Shown: positions 60,250 through 64,000 of the stretch, in pieces
How the letters are laid out: each line of letters starts with the position of its first letter
Numbering within the stretch: position 1 is the first letter of the stretch
Assembly (NCBI RefSeq): GCF_024199945.1
Contig: NZ_JANADP010000001.1
Location: 7,130,001-7,194,000, forward strand
Direction of reading: 5' to 3'
Origin: Bradyrhizobium sp. CCGUVB4N
GTDB lineage: Bacteria; Pseudomonadota; Alphaproteobacteria; Rhizobiales; Xanthobacteraceae
Length of the DNA stretch: 64,000 nucleotides
Notes under the pieces: model-generated
Seen by the model: the letters and a program-made list of their open reading frames with translations, nothing else
Databases searched by the model: none
Told to the model about the DNA's origin: nothing
Translations under genes and position numbers: made by a program

Positions 60250-60364
60250 CGTCATCGCCCGGCTTGACCGGGCGATCCACCATTCCAGAGGGCGGCGTTG
60301 AAGAGCTCGCTCCCACCACATCCGCCGCGGCGTACTGGATGCCCCGGTCAAGCCGGGGCATGAC
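60250..60364. repeat. Palindromic intergenic repeat (family A)
   Basis: The left arm CGTCATCGCCCGGCTTGACC and the right arm GGTCAAGCCGGGGCATGAC are near-complementary, and each has its own internal symmetry. It is the same broad class as the element at 5467-5553. It occupies most of the gap between the malonyl-CoA decarboxylase and MmgE/PrpD genes. Confidence 0.8.
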
Positions 60365-60479
60365 AGCGAAGTATTTGGCTCGGCCCTAAGAAGCCGCGAA
60401 TGGCGCCCGCCGACTGGACACACGGTCACCTTCAGCGCTATCCGTTTCACCGGAATTCCTGCACCAAAGACGGGACACC

Positions 60480-61919
60480 ATGAAACGACGCGACTTTCTC
60501 AGGCTGACAACCACCGGACTCGCCCTCGCGCCCGCACGCGGTTTCGCGGAAGGCCCCCTCACGAGTCCGGAGATGACGGCGCTGTGCGACTACATGAGCG
60601 CCGCCAAATCCCGGGCCCTTCCGCCTGATGTGGTCGAACAGGCAAAACATCACATCCTCGACTCGTTGGCATCGATGATCTCGGGATCGGAGCTGCCGCC
60701 CGGCCAGGCGGCACAGCGCTATATCCGCGCCAATGGCACGCAGGGCTCTTCGACTGTGGCCGGCACTGCGATGACGGCATCGCCGGTCGAGGCCGCGCTC
60801 GCCAATGGCGTGATGGCGCATGCCGATGAGACCGACGATTCCCACAGCCCGTCGCGCTCGCATCCGGGCTGCTCGGTCATCCCCGCAGCCCTTGCGCTCG
60901 GCGAGCATCTCGGGATCGAGGGCGGGCATTTCCTGCGCGCGGTGACGCTCGGCTACGATGTCGGCACGCGCGTGGTGGTGGCGATGGGCGGGGCCGATTT
61001 CAGCTATGACAGCCTGCTCAGCACGCACAGCATCTCCGGCACGTTCTGCGCCTCCGCGGCAGCCGCCTGTGTCGCCGGCTTCGACGCGCAGCGGATGCGC
61101 TGGGTGCTCGATTATGCCGCGCAACAATCCTCCGGCTTCATCGTGTGGCGGCGCGATGTCGACCATATCGAGAAAGGTTTTGTGTTTGCCGGCATGCCGG
61201 CCCGCAACGGCGTCACCTCGGCGCTGCTGGTGCGCTCGGACTGGAACGGCGTCGACGACGTGTTCTCGGGGCCGGACAATTACTTCCAGGCTCATGCGCC
61301 CAAGGCCACGCTCGGCAAGCTCGTGGACAAGCTCGGCGAGCGCTACGAGATCGCGGGCACCGACATCAAGAAGTGGACGGTGGGCTCGCCGATCCAGGGC
61401 CCGCTCGATGCGATCTACGCCATCCGCGGCAGGCACGCGTTCGAGGCCGAAGAGGTCGGCCGCGTGACGGTGCGCCTCGCGCCGCCGGTCGCGGAGATCG
61501 TGGACAATCGCGACATCCCCGACATCTGCCTGCAGCACATGGTCGCCGTGATGCTGCTCGACAAGACCGCGTCCTTCCACGCCGCACACGACAAGCCGCG
61601 CATGCAGGATGCAGCCGTCCTGCAGATGCGGGCCAAGGTGAATCTGGTGCGCGACGAGGAGCTCGCAAAACTGTTGCCGGTGCGCGTCGCCGTGGTCGAG
61701 ATCGAGCTTGCCGACGGAAGCAAGCTCTCCGAGCGTGTCACCGCCGTGCGCGGCACCCCGCGCAACCCGATGACGCGCGAAGAGGTCATCGACAAGGCGC
61801 GCGACCTGATCGCGCCGGTGGTGGGGCGGGACAAGTCGGAGCAATTGGTGAAGTCGGTCTATGAGATCGAGTCAGTGACCGATATAAGGAGCTTGCGGTC
61901 ACTCATCCAACGCACCTGA
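60480..61919 (+). CDS. MmgE/PrpD family protein with twin-arginine-like leader
   Basis: Product of 479 aa. The MmgE/PrpD family includes 2-methylcitrate dehydratase and cis-aconitate decarboxylase. Family blocks are LPPDVVEQAKHHILDSLASM, ANGVMAHADETDDSHSPSRS and HSISGTFCASAAAACVAGFD. The N-terminus MKRRDFLRLTTTGLALAPAR looks like a Tat signal, unusual for this normally cytoplasmic family. No prpB or prpC lies nearby, so propionate metabolism is not supported by context. The DUF418 gene starts 8 nt after its stop, so the two are probably co-transcribed. Confidence 0.9.
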   Translation: MKRRDFLRLTTTGLALAPARGFAEGPLTSPEMTALCDYMSAAKSRALPPDVVEQAKHHILDSLASMISGSELPPGQAAQRYIRANGTQGSSTVAGTAMTASPVEAALANGVMAHADETDDSHSPSRSHPGCSVIPAALALGEHLGIEGGHFLRAVTLGYDVGTRVVVAMGGADFSYDSLLSTHSISGTFCASAAAACVAGFDAQRMRWVLDYAAQQSSGFIVWRRDVDHIEKGFVFAGMPARNGVTSALLVRSDWNGVDDVFSGPDNYFQAHAPKATLGKLVDKLGERYEIAGTDIKKWTVGSPIQGPLDAIYAIRGRHAFEAEEVGRVTVRLAPPVAEIVDNRDIPDICLQHMVAVMLLDKTASFHAAHDKPRMQDAAVLQMRAKVNLVRDEELAKLLPVRVAVVEIELADGSKLSERVTAVRGTPRNPMTREEVIDKARDLIAPVVGRDKSEQLVKSVYEIESVTDIRSLRSLIQRT

Positions 61920-61927
61920 ATTCTCCC

Positions 61928-63115
61928 ATGACGTCCAACAGCGCCGCGGTCCCCAGGCCGACGCCCCCCGCGGAGCGGATCGATGCCATCGACGTGCTGC
62001 GGGGCATCGCCCTGTTCGGCGTCATGGCCATCAACCTGGTGATGGAATTTCGCGTTTCGATCTTCGACCAATTTCTCGGCCCCAGAATGCTGGCCTCGCC
62101 AGTCGATCGCGCCATCGAGACGATCCTGACGGAGGCTGTCGAACTCAAGGCATTCGCGCTGTTTTCGCTGCTGTTCGGCGCAGGGCTCGCCATTCAATTC
62201 GACCGTCTCGCAACCAGTGAGCGCCGCATTGTGCTGCTCGTCCGCCGGCTCGCCGTGCTGCTGGTGTTCGGCATCATTCATCTGTGCCTGATCTGGAACG
62301 GCGACATTCTCACCGAATATGCGCTGGCCGGGTTCATCGTGCTGCCATTCCTGTTCGGTCCGCGCTGGCTGCTGACGCTTGCCGCGCTGCTGTCCCTCGC
62401 GCTGTATCTGGCCATGCAGGCCTTTCCGCCGGCCGGATTGTTTCCGAGCCGGGCCGCGATCTGGCAGGACGTCATGGACGCCAACCGCATCTATGCGACG
62501 GGCGGCTTCCTCGACGTGCTGGCGTTTCGCCTGCGCGAAATTCCCCTCATCGCCTCCCTGCACGCCTTCGTCTTCCTGCGCACGATCGGGCTGTTTCTCG
62601 TCGGCGCGCTCGCCTGGCGCAGCCGCATCGTGCAAAATCCCCGCGGCCTGTTCGCCATCGCGCTTCCCGCGATCGGCCTCGGCGCGGGCCTGCTTTATCG
62701 CGGCATCGAGCCGCTCGGCACCATCCTGCTGGCGCTGGGCTACGGTGCCGCCATCCTCTTCGCTGCAAGTTTCGAGCGCGGCAAGAAGCTGCTCGGCTGG
62801 GCCGCACCGCTGGGCCGCATGGCCTTCACCAACTACGTCGCACAATCCATCATCTTCGGCTGGATCTTCTACGGCTATGGCCTCGGCCAGTTCGGCCGGC
62901 TCGGCATCACCCCGGCGCTTGCCATCGGCATCATCGTCTACGCCGGCCAGTTGCGCTTCAGCACATGGTGGCTGCGCCACTACCGCTACGGCCCGCTCGA
63001 ATGGCTCTGGCGATCATTGATGTACGGGGTTCGGCAGCCGATGGCGGTGGCGGATGCCACGATGCGAACTCAACTGTCGTCCCGGACAAGCGAAGCGCAG
63101 ATCCGGGACCCATAG
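61928..63115 (+). CDS. DUF418 family integral membrane protein (YeiB-like)
   Basis: Product of 395 aa with eight to ten predicted transmembrane helices. The N-terminal signature ERIDAIDVLRGIALFGVMAI and the C-terminal DUF418 block (LGRMAFTNYVAQSIIFGWIF, FSTWWLRHYRYGPLEWLWR) are clear. Function is not established for the family; some members are linked to membrane acyltransferase-like activity. The last 12 residues (SSRTSEAQIRDP) are encoded by a palindromic repeat that overlaps the gene end, so the C-terminus differs from the ancestral one. It probably shares a transcript with the MmgE/PrpD gene. Confidence 0.9.
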   Translation: MTSNSAAVPRPTPPAERIDAIDVLRGIALFGVMAINLVMEFRVSIFDQFLGPRMLASPVDRAIETILTEAVELKAFALFSLLFGAGLAIQFDRLATSERRIVLLVRRLAVLLVFGIIHLCLIWNGDILTEYALAGFIVLPFLFGPRWLLTLAALLSLALYLAMQAFPPAGLFPSRAAIWQDVMDANRIYATGGFLDVLAFRLREIPLIASLHAFVFLRTIGLFLVGALAWRSRIVQNPRGLFAIALPAIGLGAGLLYRGIEPLGTILLALGYGAAILFAASFERGKKLLGWAAPLGRMAFTNYVAQSIIFGWIFYGYGLGQFGRLGITPALAIGIIVYAGQLRFSTWWLRHYRYGPLEWLWRSLMYGVRQPMAVADATMRTQLSSRTSEAQIRDP

Positions 63116-63208
63116 CCACAGGATTTGGTTTGGCGAAGACTCGGAGTGACCAGTGCGCACCATAACTCCTCCCTGGGGTTATGGGTCCCGGCGTTCGCCG
63201 GGACGACA
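63077..63208. repeat. Palindromic repeat overlapping the end of the DUF418 gene (family F)
   Basis: The arms GTCGTCCCGGACAAGCGAAG and GTTCGCCGGGACGAC, plus ATCCGGGACCCATA and TATGGGTCCCGGC, pair in long imperfect stems. The left arm lies inside the coding sequence and supplies its last 12 codons plus the stop. The right arm ends 32 nt before the stop of tarD. Confidence 0.85.
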
Positions 63209-63240
63209 CTGAGTGCGTGGCGCGGCCGTCGTCGCCAACG

Positions 63241-64000
63241 CTACTCCGCCAGCGCCTTCATCTCCTTGTAGAGATCGGACTTGCCTTCGAAGCCGATGCC
63301 GGGGAGATCGGGCATGGTGATGTGGCCGTTCTCGACGCGGACGCCGTCGGGGAAGCCGCCATAGGGCTGGAACAGGTCGGGGTAGCTTTCGTTGCCGCCG
63401 AGGCCCAGGCCAGCTGCAATGTTGAGCGACATCTGGTGGCCGCCGTGCGGGATGCAGCGGCTGGGGGACCAGCCGTAAGTCTTCAACACTTCCAGCGTGC
63501 GCTGGTATTCGCACAGGCCGTAGGACAGCGCGCAGTCGAACTGCAGCCAGTCGCGGTCGGGGCGCATGCCGCCGTAGCGGATGAGGTTGCGGGCGTCCTG
63601 GTGGCTGAAGAGATTCTCGCCTGTGGCCATCGGGCCGGGATAGAACTCGGCAAGCGCTGCCTGCAGCGCGTAGTCGAGGGGATCGCCGACCTCCTCGTAC
63701 CAGAACAAGGGATAATCGCGCAGCATCTTGGCGTAGGCGATGCCGGTCTCGAGGTTGAAGCGGCCGTTGGCGTCGACGGCGAGCTGCGCGTCCTTGCCGA
63801 TCTCTTTCAGCACCGCCTCGATGCGGGTGCGGTCTTCGTCGATGTCGGCGCCGCCGATCTTCATCTTCACGACGTTGTAGCCACGATCGAGATAGCCGCG
63901 CATCTCAGCCCGCAGCATCGAGAGGTCCTTGCCGGGATAGTAATAGCCGCCGGCGGCGTAGACGAACACGCGCGGATTGGCTGTCAGGCCGTGACGTTCG
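63241..64000 (-). CDS. tarD: D-tartrate dehydratase (enolase superfamily), C-terminal part
   Basis: Partial gene: the N-terminal part lies beyond the right edge and about 253 codons are visible. It dehydrates D-tartrate to oxaloacetate. Active-site pieces match those described for the Bradyrhizobium TarD: KMK in NVVKMKIGG (catalytic Lys pair), Asp in VDANGRFN, Glu in WYEEVGDP, Glu in ATGENLFS and His in IPHGGHQM. The reading is open to the window edge (ERHGLTANPRVFVY just before), so the internal GTG at 63969 is not the start. The call rests on memory of the family's motifs and is strong, although close homologues with other substrates exist. Confidence 0.85.
   Translation of the reverse strand, partial: ERHGLTANPRVFVYAAGGYYYPGKDLSMLRAEMRGYLDRGYNVVKMKIGGADIDEDRTRIEAVLKEIGKDAQLAVDANGRFNLETGIAYAKMLRDYPLFWYEEVGDPLDYALQAALAEFYPGPMATGENLFSHQDARNLIRYGGMRPDRDWLQFDCALSYGLCEYQRTLEVLKTYGWSPSRCIPHGGHQMSLNIAAGLGLGGNESYPDLFQPYGGFPDGVRVENGHITMPDLPGIGFEGKSDLYKEMKALAE

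Noticed and set aside
61859..62980. 373-residue minus-strand reading opposite the DUF418 gene
   Set aside because: Charged, low-complexity antisense of transmembrane codons, while the plus strand has the DUF418 signature.
1..64000. Search for tRNA, rRNA and common riboswitches
   Set aside because: No T-loop, rRNA or riboswitch consensus was recognised by eye on either strand; a covariance-model scan would be needed to exclude short RNAs.

Overview
The window looks like a chromosomal segment of a high-GC alphaproteobacterium, most probably Bradyrhizobium or a close relative. The evidence is the high-GC, GC3-rich coding; a gene at the right edge that reads as the D-tartrate dehydratase TarD known from Bradyrhizobium; an intracellular PHA depolymerase; two multidomain class III cyclases of a type expanded in this genus; and several palindromic repeat families of the kind common in Bradyrhizobiaceae. 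This placement is inference, because no search was run. I found no rRNA, tRNA, CRISPR array, phage or integrase gene.

Layout: 0-8.5 kb holds the start of ettA, a 2-hydroxyacid dehydrogenase, an exported L,D-transpeptidase with an 81-bp internal repeat, a Q-rich membrane-anchored protein, two rhodanese-type sulfurtransferases, a CoxE-like VWA protein, a GlsB-type membrane protein and a MoxR ATPase. 8.5-9.5 kb is a REP-associated transposase (RAYT) with matching palindromes on both sides. 9.5-18.2 kb is metabolic: GMC oxidoreductase, acetyltransferase, SMP-30 lactonase, AraC regulator, enolase-superfamily enzyme, GST and phaZ. 18.2-22.4 kb is a giant SAM-cyclase-ATPase-TPR protein and a small membrane protein.

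22.7-31.3 kb is a minus-strand uptake and oxidation operon: Tat-exported binding protein, DppB- and DppC-like permeases, FAD amine oxidase, a frameshifted 2-hydroxyacid dehydrogenase and a fused double ATPase. A divergent XRE-cupin regulator faces it. 31.4-36.6 kb holds a hybrid histidine kinase, an AraC regulator, a cupin protein and a flavin monooxygenase. 36.6-46.1 kb is dominated by exported proteins: a TadG-like VWA protein, a secreted unknown, a di-haem peroxidase, a phosphoesterase with a good Pho-box candidate, a YncE-like propeller, an alpha/beta hydrolase and an orphan binding protein.

46.3-53.1 kb carries an RND efflux pair and a CPA2 antiporter. 53.4-56.5 kb appears less GC-rich and partly degraded: a cyclase-TPR protein, coding remnants, a lipocalin-like protein and the C-terminal stump of an aspartate/glutamate racemase. 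56.5-64 kb has an MFS transporter with a divergent AraC regulator, malonyl-CoA decarboxylase, an MmgE/PrpD protein, a DUF418 membrane protein whose last 12 residues come from a palindromic repeat, and tarD running off the edge.

The most interesting hypotheses are the sulfurtransferase/CoxE/MoxR neighbourhood, which could be a sulfur-dependent metalloenzyme maturation module, and the exported phosphoesterase/propeller/peroxidase cluster with its Pho box.
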